Origin: Burkholderiaceae bacterium
GTDB lineage: Bacteria; Pseudomonadota; Gammaproteobacteria; Burkholderiales; Burkholderiaceae
Reading direction: 5' to 3'
Assembly (NCBI GenBank): GCA_030151165.1
Contig: JASLEM010000115.1
Location: forward strand, 1 to 25,049
DNA length: 25,049 nt
The number at the start of each line of letters is the position of its first letter. The first letter of the stretch is position 1. Positions 1-7,360 of this stretch are shown piece by piece. Position numbers and translations under genes: made by a program. A model generated the notes under the pieces. The model was not told where the DNA came from, ran no database searches, and saw only the letters and a program-made list of their open reading frames with translations.

Positions 1-2
1 CC

Positions 3-485
3 AAGATCGACGAGGTGTTCATCGGCTCGTGCATGACCAACATCGGCCACTTCCGCGCGGCGTCCAAGCTGCTCGAAGGCAAGCGCGACATCCCGGTCAA
101 GCTGTGGGTCGCCCCGCCGACCAAGATGGACGCGTCCGAGCTGACCAAGGAAGGCCACTACGGCACCTTCGGCACGGCCGGTGCGCGCATGGAGATGCCG
201 GGCTGCTCGCTGTGCATGGGCAACCAGGCGCAGGTGCGCGAAGGCGCGACGGTGGTCTCGACCTCCACCCGCAACTTCCCGAACCGCCTCGGCAAGAACT
301 CCAACGTGTTCCTGGCCTCGGCCGAACTCGCCGCGATCGCCTCGAAGCTGGGCCGCATCCCGAGCGTCGAGGAATACCACGCCGACATGGGCGTGATCAA
401 CGCCGACGGCTCGAAGATCTACCGCTACATGAACTTCGACCGCATCGAGGAGTTCGCGGAGAAGGCGAAGGCCGTGACGGCCTGA
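3..485 (+). CDS. acnB: Aconitate hydratase B, C-terminal part (5' end outside window)
   Basis: This is the last 160 codons of bifunctional aconitate hydratase 2 / 2-methylisocitrate dehydratase, the cytoplasmic TCA-cycle enzyme that isomerises citrate and isocitrate. The frame is already open at base 3 and reads KIDEVFIGSCMTNIGHFRAA. It carries one expected [4Fe-4S] cysteine in GSCMTNIGHF and the other two in GCSLCMGNQA, followed by the conserved STRNFPNRLG segment. These three cysteines are the cluster ligands of the AcnB family. The C-terminus (YRYMNFDRIEEFAEKA) is complete and ends at TGA. The gene enters from the left edge, so its start and regulation cannot be seen. A strong intrinsic terminator follows 27 bases after the stop, so it is probably transcribed separately from the next gene. 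The assignment is secure. Confidence 0.96.
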   Translation, partial: KIDEVFIGSCMTNIGHFRAASKLLEGKRDIPVKLWVAPPTKMDASELTKEGHYGTFGTAGARMEMPGCSLCMGNQAQVREGATVVSTSTRNFPNRLGKNSNVFLASAELAAIASKLGRIPSVEEYHADMGVINADGSKIYRYMNFDRIEEFAEKAKAVTA

Positions 486-511
486 GCCTCGCGCTCACGC
501 GCAGGACGAAG

Positions 512-536
512 AGGGGCCGGGCGACCGGCCCTTTTT
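512..536 (+). terminator. Rho-independent terminator after acnB
   Basis: A 7-bp GC stem (GGGCCGG, 514-520, with CCGGCCC, 525-531) has a GCGA tetraloop. It is extended by a G-T and an A-T pair and followed by a five-T run at 532-536. Position and structure fit the end of the acnB transcript. Confidence 0.85.
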
Positions 537-634
537 CGTTGGCGCGCACATGGAGGAAACCGCCGATGCGGCCACCCTGCCGCGCCGCCGATACTCCCGC
601 ATCCGGCGGCACAGCCGGCCTGAGGGGGAGACCC

Positions 635-2245
635 GTGACCGATCGAACCGCCCTGGCGCGCGCCTGCGCCGCCACCATCGCCGCGGGCGCCTGCGCGCCC
701 TTCCTCGCGCACGCGCAGGACGTCTCGCGCATCGTCGCGGCCACCGTCTACACCGACAGCGCCGTCGTCGAACGCCAGCTGAAGACGCCCGGCGGCACGC
801 GCCACGTGGTGATCGACTGCCTGCCGCCCGCATTCGACGCCCGCACCGTGCAGGTCGACGGCGATGCGAGCGTGCGCCTGGGCGACGTCCGCGCCGAGCC
901 CGTGACGGGCGACGCCGCGACCGCCTGCCAGCGCGGACCAGCCGACGCCCGCATCCGCGCGCTCGAGGACCAGAAGGCCGCGATCGACGCCCAATCGCAT
1001 GCCGACGACATCGCGCTCGACTACCTGCGCCGCTGGAACGGCAACGCGCCCGAGCCTGCCGGCGCGCACGCCGCCGGGCCGGCGGCCGACACGCTGCGCA
1101 AGTCGGCGCTGGAGCTGATGACCGACCAGGATCGCCTCCGCCACCAGGCGGCCGACCTCGCCCGCCAGCTCGACGCGCTGCAGAAGTCGACCCATCGCAG
1201 CGCGATGGCGGGCAACTGGACGACGCTGCGCTTCGACGTCTCCACCGCCGCGGCCGGCACGCTGCACGTGCGCTACCAGGTGCCCGGCGCGCACTGGCGC
1301 ATGAGCTACCGCGCGGCGCTCGACAGCGCCACGTCGGGCGTGCGCCTCGATCGGCAGGCGCAGGTCACGCAAGGCTCGGGCGAGGACTGGACGGATGTCG
1401 CGCTGACGCTGTCGACCGGCAGCGCTCGCCAGCACGCCGCGGCGAGCCTGCCGGACGCCTGGACCCTCGCGCCGTACAAGGCGCCGCCGACCAGCGCCGG
1501 CGTGCAACGCGTCGAGCTCACGGGCTCGGCGATGCCTCGGGAACGCTTGGCCCCGGCGGAGCCGGCCACCGAGGCGATCGACCGGACGCCGGTCGTCAGC
1601 CTCGGCGTCGAGGAGCGGCCGTGGGAGACGCTGTTCCATGCGTCGCAGCCGGTCACCATGCCGTCGGACACGCAGTCCCACACCCTGCCGCTCGACACGC
1701 GCCTGCTGCCCGCGCAGGTGTTCGTGCAGCTCATCCCCGCGCAGGAGCCGGTCGCCTACCTGGTCGCCGAGGTGCCGCGGCAGGCCGGCGCGTGGCCGAG
1801 CGGCGACATCCAGGTCTGGCGCGACGGCGCGATGATCTCCACCGACGCCACCTGGCCCCTGTGGGACGACGACCGCATGATGCTGACGTTCGGCCGGGAC
1901 GACCTCGTCGGCGTCACGATCCAGCGGCCGACGTCGATGACGGTGGCCACGGGCTTCTTCGGCGGGCGGACGCAGCGTTCGTGGGGCACGGTCTTCGTCG
2001 TCACCAACCGGCACGCGACGCCGCAGAAGGTGCAGCTGATCGACGCGTCGCCGGTGTCGGAGGACGAGTCGGTCAAGGTCGTCTCGACCTTCGAGCCGGC
2101 GCCGACGCTGACCAACCTCGACGACACGCCCGGCGTCGACGCGTGGGTGTTCACGATCGGGCCGCACCAGTCGCAGAAGATCGGCGTCTCGCAGGTCGTG
2201 ACCTTCCCCAAGGACGCACGCATCCGCAACCTGCCCGGCGGGTGA
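635..2245 (+). CDS. Exported DUF4139 (mucoidy-inhibitor MuiA-like) protein, copy 1
   Basis: A 536-residue protein of the DUF4140/DUF4139 family, sometimes annotated as mucoidy inhibitor A; the biochemical role of the family is unknown. Residues 1-28 form a signal peptide ending near LAHA|QD. An N-terminal DUF4140-like region follows (RIVAATVYTDSAVVER onward), then a charged helical stretch at about 105-190, then the DUF4139 beta-rich domain with YRAAL and the signature GEDWTDVALTLSTG at about 249-262. I chose GTG 635 because it has a purine-rich GAGGGGGAG upstream and leads directly into the signal peptide. An in-frame ATG at 566, with GGAGGAAA upstream, would add 23 residues and is a real alternative. 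A paralogue lies at 5131-6786. The segment RVELTGSAM at about 292 recalls TonB-receptor plug starts. Confidence 0.85.
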   Translation: MTDRTALARACAATIAAGACAPFLAHAQDVSRIVAATVYTDSAVVERQLKTPGGTRHVVIDCLPPAFDARTVQVDGDASVRLGDVRAEPVTGDAATACQRGPADARIRALEDQKAAIDAQSHADDIALDYLRRWNGNAPEPAGAHAAGPAADTLRKSALELMTDQDRLRHQAADLARQLDALQKSTHRSAMAGNWTTLRFDVSTAAAGTLHVRYQVPGAHWRMSYRAALDSATSGVRLDRQAQVTQGSGEDWTDVALTLSTGSARQHAAASLPDAWTLAPYKAPPTSAGVQRVELTGSAMPRERLAPAEPATEAIDRTPVVSLGVEERPWETLFHASQPVTMPSDTQSHTLPLDTRLLPAQVFVQLIPAQEPVAYLVAEVPRQAGAWPSGDIQVWRDGAMISTDATWPLWDDDRMMLTFGRDDLVGVTIQRPTSMTVATGFFGGRTQRSWGTVFVVTNRHATPQKVQLIDASPVSEDESVKVVSTFEPAPTLTNLDDTPGVDAWVFTIGPHQSQKIGVSQVVTFPKDARIRNLPGG

Positions 2246-2314
2246 CCTGGCGCCATCCCCGGTCGCCGCCATTGCTTATGCGCCGACGGCGCAACGGCCG
2301 CGCCGGCCTTGCGC

Positions 2315-2320
2315 TATCTT
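2315..2320 (+). promoter_or_regulatory. Possible -10 element of a leaderless TauD transcript
   Basis: The AT-rich hexamer TATCTT lies 6 bases before the ATG at 2327, in otherwise very GC-rich DNA, and no Shine-Dalgarno sequence is present. This spacing would start the mRNA at or near the A of the start codon. No convincing -35 is visible, so this is inference. Confidence 0.3.
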
Positions 2321-2326
2321 CGCCCG

Positions 2327-3199
2327 ATGACCGCTTCCGCCCTGTCGACCGACATCGCCATCCGCCCGTTCGACGCGCCCTGCGGCGCCGAAGTCCTCGG
2401 GCTCGACCTGTCGCGTCCGCTCTCCGACGCCGACTTCGCGCGCATCCACCGCGCGCACCTCGACCACCACGTGCTCGTGTTCCGCGACATGGCCATCACG
2501 CCGGAGCAGCAGATCGCGTTCAGCCGCCGCTTCGGCCCGCTGCAGATCCACGTGCTCAACCAGTTCCAGCTCGCCGGGCATCCGGAGATCCTCGTGATCT
2601 CCAACATCAAGGAAGGCGGCAAGCCGATCGGCCTCGGCGACGCGGGCGCGTACTGGCACTCCGACCTCTCGTACCTGCCCACGCCCAGCCTCGGCTCGAT
2701 GCTGCACGCGCAGGAGCTGCCGAGCGAAGGCGGCGACACCCTGTTCGCCAACCAGCACCGCGCGTGGGACGCGCTGCCGGCGCCGCTCAAGGCCGCCGTC
2801 GAGGGCCGCCAGGCCGAGCACTGGTACCTGGCCAAGTATGCGGAACTGCAGGCGCGCAACCCGTGGCGGCCCGACCTGACGCAGGCGCAGATCGACGCGG
2901 TCAAGCCGGTCGCGCAACCCGTCGTGCGCACGCATCCGGAGACCGGCCGCAAGGGGCTCTTCGTCAGCGAGCATTTCACGACGCGCATCCTCGGCCTGCC
3001 CGACGACGAAAGCCGCGCGGTGCTGGCCGAGCTGTTCGACCACTCGACACGGCCCGCGCTCGTCTATCGGCACGCCTGGCAGCCGGGCGACATGGTGTTC
3101 TGGGACAACCGCTCGCTGATGCACCTCGCGGCCGGCACGCCCGACCACCTGCGGCGCCGCCTCAACCGCACGACGATCGAGGGCGACGCGCCGTTCTGA
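2327..3199 (+). CDS. TauD/TfdA-family Fe(II)/2-oxoglutarate dioxygenase
   Basis: A 290-residue member of the taurine/2,4-D dioxygenase family: cytoplasmic, non-haem iron enzymes that couple oxidative decarboxylation of 2-oxoglutarate to hydroxylation of a small organic substrate. The length is typical. The metal triad is visible as His111 and Asp113 in YWHSD and the distal His266 in SLMHLA. The 2-oxoglutarate-binding arginine is Arg277 or Arg281 in RRRLNRT. The N-terminal IRPFDAPCGAEVLGLDLSRP block and FRDMAITPEQQIAFSRRFGP are family hallmarks. Translation is placed at ATG 2327; an upstream TTG at 2309 would add six residues but has no support. The gene ends exactly against the stop of the convergent Nudix gene (TGA|TCA). 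No sulfonate transporter or regulator is nearby, so the substrate cannot be inferred. Confidence 0.9.
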   Translation: MTASALSTDIAIRPFDAPCGAEVLGLDLSRPLSDADFARIHRAHLDHHVLVFRDMAITPEQQIAFSRRFGPLQIHVLNQFQLAGHPEILVISNIKEGGKPIGLGDAGAYWHSDLSYLPTPSLGSMLHAQELPSEGGDTLFANQHRAWDALPAPLKAAVEGRQAEHWYLAKYAELQARNPWRPDLTQAQIDAVKPVAQPVVRTHPETGRKGLFVSEHFTTRILGLPDDESRAVLAELFDHSTRPALVYRHAWQPGDMVFWDNRSLMHLAAGTPDHLRRRLNRTTIEGDAPF

Positions 3200-3688
3200 T
3201 CACGGCCCGACGGGCGTGGTGGTGTCGACGTCCACGCGCCCCTGCGCGGGCAAGGCCTCGAGCGCGGCCCAGTCGATGCGGCCCAGCACCTTGACGAGCC
3301 CCTTGCCGGCCCACGCCTCGACCTGCGCCAGCGGCTTCCACGCGTAGGCGTCGGCCTCCGGCGTAGGCGCGCCGGTGAGGTGGTGCGGGAAGAAGGAGCG
3401 GCAGCGGCACCCGGCGATGTCGAACGCCCCGGCGGCCACGTGCAGCGCGAACAGGTGCAGGCGCTTGCCGGAGAGGTAGGCGAACTCGCCGAGGTCGGCC
3501 AGCGTGCCCGGCACCAGCCGCAGGCCGGCTTCCTCCCAGGCCTCGCGCACGGCGGCCTCGCGCGGCGCTTCGCCGGCGTCCAGCACGCCCTTGGGCAGGT
3601 CCCAGCGCGAGGTGCCGGTGGCGTGGCAGGCGAAGACGCGGCGCTGCGCGTCGAGCAGGATCACGCCGCAGGAGACGACGGTGGGCAT
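3200..3688 (-). CDS. Nudix hydrolase
   Basis: A 162-residue hydrolase of nucleoside diphosphates linked to another moiety. The Nudix box GX5EX7REUXEEXGU is complete: GVLDAGE, then REAWEEAGL, which provides the Mg2+-binding glutamates. The preceding SRWDLPKG resembles the W-x-x-P-K-G of Ap4A/RppH-like Nudix enzymes, but the true substrate is not decidable. I start at ATG 3688 (MPTVVSCGVILLD), where the fold begins. The frame stays open upstream to 3754 but that extension looks like low-complexity leader. No Shine-Dalgarno is visible, and a GATACT hexamer lies 7 bases upstream. The gene abuts the convergent dioxygenase with no gap. On its upstream side lies the 21-bp repeat array, which therefore sits between it and the co-directional quinone oxidoreductase. 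Confidence 0.9.
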   Translation of the reverse strand: MPTVVSCGVILLDAQRRVFACHATGTSRWDLPKGVLDAGEAPREAAVREAWEEAGLRLVPGTLADLGEFAYLSGKRLHLFALHVAAGAFDIAGCRCRSFFPHHLTGAPTPEADAYAWKPLAQVEAWAGKGLVKVLGRIDWAALEALPAQGRVDVDTTTPVGP

Positions 3689-3695
3689 GGCGCCG

Positions 3696-3701
3696 AGTAT
3701 C
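3696..3701 (-). promoter_or_regulatory. Possible -10 element of a leaderless Nudix transcript
   Basis: GATACT on the - strand lies 7 bases before the Nudix ATG, with no ribosome binding site between. The arrangement matches those of the dioxygenase and the quinone oxidoreductase. No -35 is recognisable. Confidence 0.25.
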
Positions 3702-3851
3702 GTCGCCCCGCCCTCCTGCCCACGCACGGGTTTGTCCGCCCCGGCCGTCGGCACACGAGGCCATTCGGGCAGGCTCTCACGTCACGGTGCCGAGCCGCTC
3801 GGCGTTCGTCCGGAGAGGAACCCGTTCGATGCCAGCACCCGGGCGTTGTAT

Positions 3852-4250
3852 TCGGAGTCCAACGAGTTGGTCTCCGAGACCAACCGGTTCCACTCGAACA
3901 CCAACCAGTTCCACTCAAACACGAACCGGTTGGTGTTCAAGACCAACTCGTTCCCGTCGGAGACCAACCAGTTCCCCTCGAACACCAACGGATGGATCCC
4001 GGAGACCAACTCATTCCACTCGAACACGAACTCGTTCCACTCGAACACGAACCCGTTGCCGTTCAAGACCAACTCGTTTCCGTCAGAGACCAACCAGTTC
4101 CACTCAGCGACCCACCGACGGCGCTCCGAGATCCACTCGTTCGAGTCGAAGACCAACCCGTTCCACTCGAACACGAACGAGTTGCTCTCCAAGACCAACT
4201 CGCTCCATTCGCAGGCCAACCGGTTCCACGCCGAGACCAGGCGGCTCCGG
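3852..4250. repeat. 21-bp degenerate tandem repeat array with 126-bp higher-order structure
   Basis: Nineteen consecutive 21-bp units fill the space between the Nudix start and the quinone oxidoreductase stop (about 10 bases away). A typical unit is TCGAACACSAACTCGTTCCA plus C; the AAC at unit bases 10-12 is nearly invariant. Units 2-7 (3873-3998), 8-13 (3999-4124) and 14-19 (4125-4250) align as three 126-bp super-repeats. By hand count these are about 81% identical (first with second) and 74% (second with third). For example, units 5 and 11 differ at one base. Because 21 is a multiple of three, all six frames stay largely open. The + frame starting at 3852 reads heptads like SNTNQFH, and the - frame reads heptads like FVFEWNE. 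No start with a good ribosome binding site leads into either. 3689-3851 holds nothing else recognisable. Function is unknown. Confidence 0.92.
3866..3884. repeat. Perfect 9-bp inverted repeat inside the 21-bp array
   Basis: GTTGGTCTC (3866-3874) and GAGACCAAC (3876-3884) are exact reverse complements around a single central base. A weaker version (GTTGGT / ACCAAC with a 7-base loop) occurs at 3929-3947. It can be read as a dyad operator or as a cruciform; as RNA the loop would be too tight without opening pairs. Confidence 0.6.
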
Positions 4251-4259
4251 CGACCTGGC

Positions 4260-5012
4260 TCAGGCGTCGTCGCGGCCGGGATTCCACTGCACGCCCGAGC
4301 GCGCGACGACGCCGGGCTTGAGGCGTTGCGTCTCGTCGTAGTCGTCCCACGGATGGAAGAACAGCGGCTCGGTGGTGTCCATCGTCGCCAGCCGATCCGC
4401 ATACCCCGTGAGGTAGGCGGCGCGCTCGGCCGCGTCGACGCGCCCCGGCATCCACGCGACGAACGGCGGCAGCACCGTGAAGCCGGTGTAGGCCAGGATG
4501 CCGTTGTGGATCGGCCAGAGCACGTGCAGCAGGTCGCCGTCGATGCCGTCGGGCGCGTAGAGCGTCGCGGCGGTGCCGGTCGTCAGGCACAGCATCGCGC
4601 GCTTGCCGTGGAAGTGGCCGCGTTCGTACTTGCGGCCCGCCGAGTACGCGAAGCCGCGGCTGAACACGCGGTCGACCCAACCCTTGAGCATCGCGGGCAT
4701 CGCGAACCACCAGACCGGGAAGTGGAACAGCACGAGGTCGGCAGCGGCGACCTTGGCCTGCTCGGCGCGCACGTCGTCGGCGTGGCCGCCGGTGCGGAAC
4801 GCGTGCTCCTGCTCGCGCGAGAGGTCGAGGAAAGCGGGGTCGGCGCGCTCGTCGAACTCGGCGGGCCCGAGCGCCGGGTTCCAGCCCATCGCGTAGAGGT
4901 CGCTGACGACGACGTCGTGGCCGGCGCGGGCCATCGCCTCGACGGCGACGTTCTTGAGCGCGGCGCTGAAGGACGCGGGCTCGGGATGGGCGAAGACGAT
5001 GAGGACGTTCAT
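4260..5012 (-). CDS. NAD(P)H:quinone oxidoreductase-like flavoprotein (Flavodoxin_2 family)
   Basis: A 250-residue cytoplasmic flavodoxin-fold oxidoreductase of the NQO1/KefF/MdaB group, expected to carry out two-electron reduction of quinones or similar acceptors with NAD(P)H and bound FAD or FMN. The N-terminus MNVLIVFAHPEPASFSAALK is the first beta strand and the flavin-phosphate loop. FPVWWFAMPAMLKGWVDRVF (about 99-117) is the family hallmark, and LTTGTAATLY (about 143-152) is the second flavin-contacting loop. The length is normal and the C-terminus looks complete. There is no Shine-Dalgarno before ATG 5012; CAGAAT lies 6 bases upstream. Downstream on the same strand is the 21-bp repeat array, then the Nudix gene. 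It is divergent from the second DUF4139 gene. Confidence 0.88.
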   Translation of the reverse strand: MNVLIVFAHPEPASFSAALKNVAVEAMARAGHDVVVSDLYAMGWNPALGPAEFDERADPAFLDLSREQEHAFRTGGHADDVRAEQAKVAAADLVLFHFPVWWFAMPAMLKGWVDRVFSRGFAYSAGRKYERGHFHGKRAMLCLTTGTAATLYAPDGIDGDLLHVLWPIHNGILAYTGFTVLPPFVAWMPGRVDAAERAAYLTGYADRLATMDTTEPLFFHPWDDYDETQRLKPGVVARSGVQWNPGRDDA

Positions 5013-5018
5013 GCGCCG

Positions 5019-5024
5019 ATTCTG
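5019..5024 (-). promoter_or_regulatory. Possible -10 element of a leaderless quinone oxidoreductase transcript
   Basis: CAGAAT on the - strand lies 6 bases upstream of the ATG at 5012, with no ribosome binding site between. It is the third instance of this layout in the first 5 kb. Weak by itself. Confidence 0.22.
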
Positions 5025-5130
5025 GACGCAGGCCGGCCTCGCCGCCCGTTCACCCCGCTTTCGCCCTGCCCGCGTTCAACCCGCATGCGCCGCGCCGCGG
5101 CCGTCCGACCACATCGCCAGGAGCCCCCGC

Positions 5131-6786
5131 ATGAGACTCTCCCCGCACGCGCTCGCCATCACGCTCGGCCTCGCCGCCACGTGGCCCGCGGCCCGCGCCC
5201 AGGACACGACCCGCATCGTCGCCGCGACCGTCTTCCCCGACAGCGCCGCCGTCGAGCGCGCGCTGGGCGTGCCGGGCGGCACGCGCCACGTCACGATCGC
5301 GTGCGTGCCGGCCTCGGTCGACGTGGCGACGCTGCAGGTCGACGGCGACCCCGAGCTGCACGTCGGCGACATCCGCGCCACGCCGCTGCCCGCGTCGCGC
5401 CTCGACGAGTGCGCACCGTCTCCGATCGAGGCGCGGCGCAGGGAGCTCGCGATCCAGCGCTCGGCGCTCGAGGCGCAGCGCGAGTCGAACGAGCTGGCGT
5501 TGACCTATGTGAAGCAATGGGGAACGCACGCGGTGGGCGACCCTGGCACGCCGCCGCCGGCACGACCGGCCACCGGCGCGGCGGCCGCCACGAATCGCCC
5601 GGGCGCGATCGCCGGCGACCTGCGCCACGCGGCGCTCGACCTGCTCACCGACCAGGCGCGCGTGCGGCGCGAACTCGAGGCGCTCGACCGCGCCGAGGCG
5701 AAGCTGGGCGACGAGCAGCCCGCCACGCGCGGCAAGAGCGGCTGGCGCACGGTGCGCTTCGACGTCTGGACGCCCGCGGCCGCGCAGCTGCGCGTGCGCT
5801 ACACGGTCGCCAACACCTTTTGGCGGCCGACGTACCGCGCCTCGGTCAGCACGTCGCCCGACCTCGTGCATGCGAGCCTGCGTCTCGACCGCCAGGCCGA
5901 CATCGTGCAGGCCAGCGGCGAGGACTGGAGCGAGGTCAAGGTGAAGCTGTCCACCGGCCGCGCGAACCGTCGCGCCGCCGCCGACAAGCCGGGCTCGTGG
6001 TGGCTGGACGTCGTGCCCCCGGTCGCGCCCACGCTGACATATGCGGCGGTGTCCCCGATGGTGGCGGCGCCGGTGGCGGACTTCCGCAACCGGGTGGAGA
6101 TCACGGGCTCGTCGATCAAGCGCGTCGACAACGAGCCGGCGCCCTGGGTGGTGGAGGTCGCGGCGTCGGACGACGCGACCGAATTCGCGATCGCGCAACC
6201 GGTGACGCTCGCCTCCGACGGCGAGACGCACACGCTGCCCATCGCCTCGCAGACCTTGCCGGTGACGCTCGCGCGCCGCACGACCCCGCGCAGCGACCAC
6301 GCCGTCTACCTCCTCGCCCAGGCCGACCGCCCCGCCGGCGCCTGGCCCGCGGGCCCGCTGCAATCGTTCCGCGACGGCACGCCGGTCGGACGCAGCGCCT
6401 GGCAGCCCGCCTCCGGCGACCGCTTCGAGATCGCGCTGGGCCAGGACGACCAGATGCACGTCGACGTCGAGTCGCCCGGCGACTTCACGAGCGGCAAGGG
6501 CCTGTTCAACGGCACCACGGAGAAGTCGTCGAAGGCCGTCTACGCGATCGTGAACCAGCACGCGACCCCGGTGAAGGTCGAGGTGCTGGACGCGGGGCCC
6601 GTGTCGCGCAGCGAGCAGGTCAAGGTGCGCCACGAATACGCACCCGAGCCGACGTCGACGGACTGGGACAAGCGCGCCGGCGTCGCGGAGTGGCTGCTGT
6701 CGATCCCGGCGCAGCAGACGCAGCGGGTGGCGGTGACGCATGTGGTGGCGTATTCGAAGGAGGTGGTGGTGGCGAATTTGCCGTGA
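5131..6786 (+). CDS. Exported DUF4139 (mucoidy-inhibitor MuiA-like) protein, copy 2
   Basis: A 551-residue paralogue of the 635-2245 product, with the same layout. A signal peptide (MRLSPHALAITLGLAATWPA, cleavage near ARA|QD) precedes a DUF4140-like N-terminus (TRIVAATVFPDSAAVERA), a helical charged region at about 90-195 and the DUF4139 domain with FWRPTYRAS and GEDWSEVKVKLSTG at about 261-274. ATG 5131 is well placed after CCAGGAG (5117-5123). The two copies share long stretches such as PGGTRHV, LQVDGD or VQVDGD, and the terminal QVVTF or HVVAY region. The insert RVEITGSSIKRVDNEPAP (from about residue 321) is a close match to the start of TonB-receptor plug regions and is conserved in position in copy 1. 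The family's role (envelope or capsule related) is not established. Confidence 0.87.
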   Translation: MRLSPHALAITLGLAATWPAARAQDTTRIVAATVFPDSAAVERALGVPGGTRHVTIACVPASVDVATLQVDGDPELHVGDIRATPLPASRLDECAPSPIEARRRELAIQRSALEAQRESNELALTYVKQWGTHAVGDPGTPPPARPATGAAAATNRPGAIAGDLRHAALDLLTDQARVRRELEALDRAEAKLGDEQPATRGKSGWRTVRFDVWTPAAAQLRVRYTVANTFWRPTYRASVSTSPDLVHASLRLDRQADIVQASGEDWSEVKVKLSTGRANRRAAADKPGSWWLDVVPPVAPTLTYAAVSPMVAAPVADFRNRVEITGSSIKRVDNEPAPWVVEVAASDDATEFAIAQPVTLASDGETHTLPIASQTLPVTLARRTTPRSDHAVYLLAQADRPAGAWPAGPLQSFRDGTPVGRSAWQPASGDRFEIALGQDDQMHVDVESPGDFTSGKGLFNGTTEKSSKAVYAIVNQHATPVKVEVLDAGPVSRSEQVKVRHEYAPEPTSTDWDKRAGVAEWLLSIPAQQTQRVAVTHVVAYSKEVVVANLP

Positions 6787-6967
6787 AGGCGTGGCGCCGT
6801 GCGCGCACTCGGTGCAGCGATTTGCAAGCGGATGGAGTGGCCCAGCCCGTAAATCATGGGCAGGTCGCTGGCGGTCGTCGGCGCACGGCGGTTTCGGCTA
6901 GGCTACATGCCATGCGAGATCCCACCCGAATCGCCGACGCCCTGCCACCGCGCGCAGCATCCACTCG

Positions 6968-7204
6968 ATGATCGACTCACCCAGATTCAGATGCCCGGCC
7001 TGCGGCTTCACGGTGTTCAACCGCCGCGTCGCCTCTTGCGAGTCATGCAAGGCGCTGCTGCCGGGCGACATGATGTTCTCGGTCAAAGAACTCGCGCGGC
7101 TCGAAGAAGAGTCCGCGCGAATCGAGAAGATCCGGGCCGACATGGCGCGCGAGGCGGAGCGGATCGAAGAGGAACGGCGGCGTCGGCGGGGTGATGGTGG
7201 GTGA
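6968..7204 (+). CDS. Small zinc-ribbon protein with C-terminal coiled coil
   Basis: A 78-residue hypothetical protein. Cys9 and Cys12 (CPAC) with Cys24 and Cys27 (CESC) form a compact four-cysteine zinc ribbon. Residues 38-75 (KELARLEEESARIEKIRADM onward) are a highly charged helix with a coiled-coil pattern ending in an Arg-rich tail. The fold suggests a nucleic-acid- or protein-binding adaptor, but no function can be assigned. ATG 6968 is the only sensible start; no strong ribosome binding site is present. It opens the less GC-rich block. The 181 bases between it and the DUF4139 gene hold no gene I can support. Confidence 0.75.
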   Translation: MIDSPRFRCPACGFTVFNRRVASCESCKALLPGDMMFSVKELARLEEESARIEKIRADMAREAERIEEERRRRRGDGG

Positions 7205-7225
7205 TCTGGCGGGCCTGAGGCCTGC

Positions 7226-7294
7226 AGTCGGCTGCGATTGTCGGGTTGGGGTCGGGGATTTCGTTTTAACAAGGAGACCTGGAGTCGGCTGCGA
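7226..7294 (+). repeat. Direct repeat of AGTCGGCTGCGA in the 7205-7360 gap
   Basis: The 12-mer occurs at 7226-7237 and again at 7283-7294 (57-base period), between the zinc-ribbon gene and the first small membrane protein. The rest of the 156-base gap has no recognisable signal. It could be a remnant of a duplicated segment. Confidence 0.5.
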
Positions 7295-7360
7295 CGCTGT
7301 CTTTGACGAGAGTCAGCTTCGGCACAACTTGATGGCGCCTCTCTTCACGAAATTTCTTCA

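Noticed and set aside
3197..3202. Perfect palindrome TGATCA formed by the abutting stop codons of the dioxygenase and Nudix genes
   Set aside because: It follows automatically from two convergent TGA stops with no gap.
3852..4250. CRISPR array
   Set aside because: Units are directly adjacent without unique spacers, and no cas gene is present.
3829..4341. + strand frame from ATG 3829 with GGAGAGGA upstream, reading Arg/Thr/Ser/Pro-rich heptads through the array
   Set aside because: Third codon positions are AT-rich in this frame, opposite to local coding bias, and it runs into the antisense of the oxidoreductase. The ribosome-binding-like sequence is probably chance.
3504..6971. A + strand frame open for 1155 codons running through the repeat array and the oxidoreductase and DUF4139 genes
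   Set aside because: It is antisense to the oxidoreductase and off-frame to DUF4139 copy 2, both of which have clear domains. In GC-rich DNA long open shadow frames are expected.
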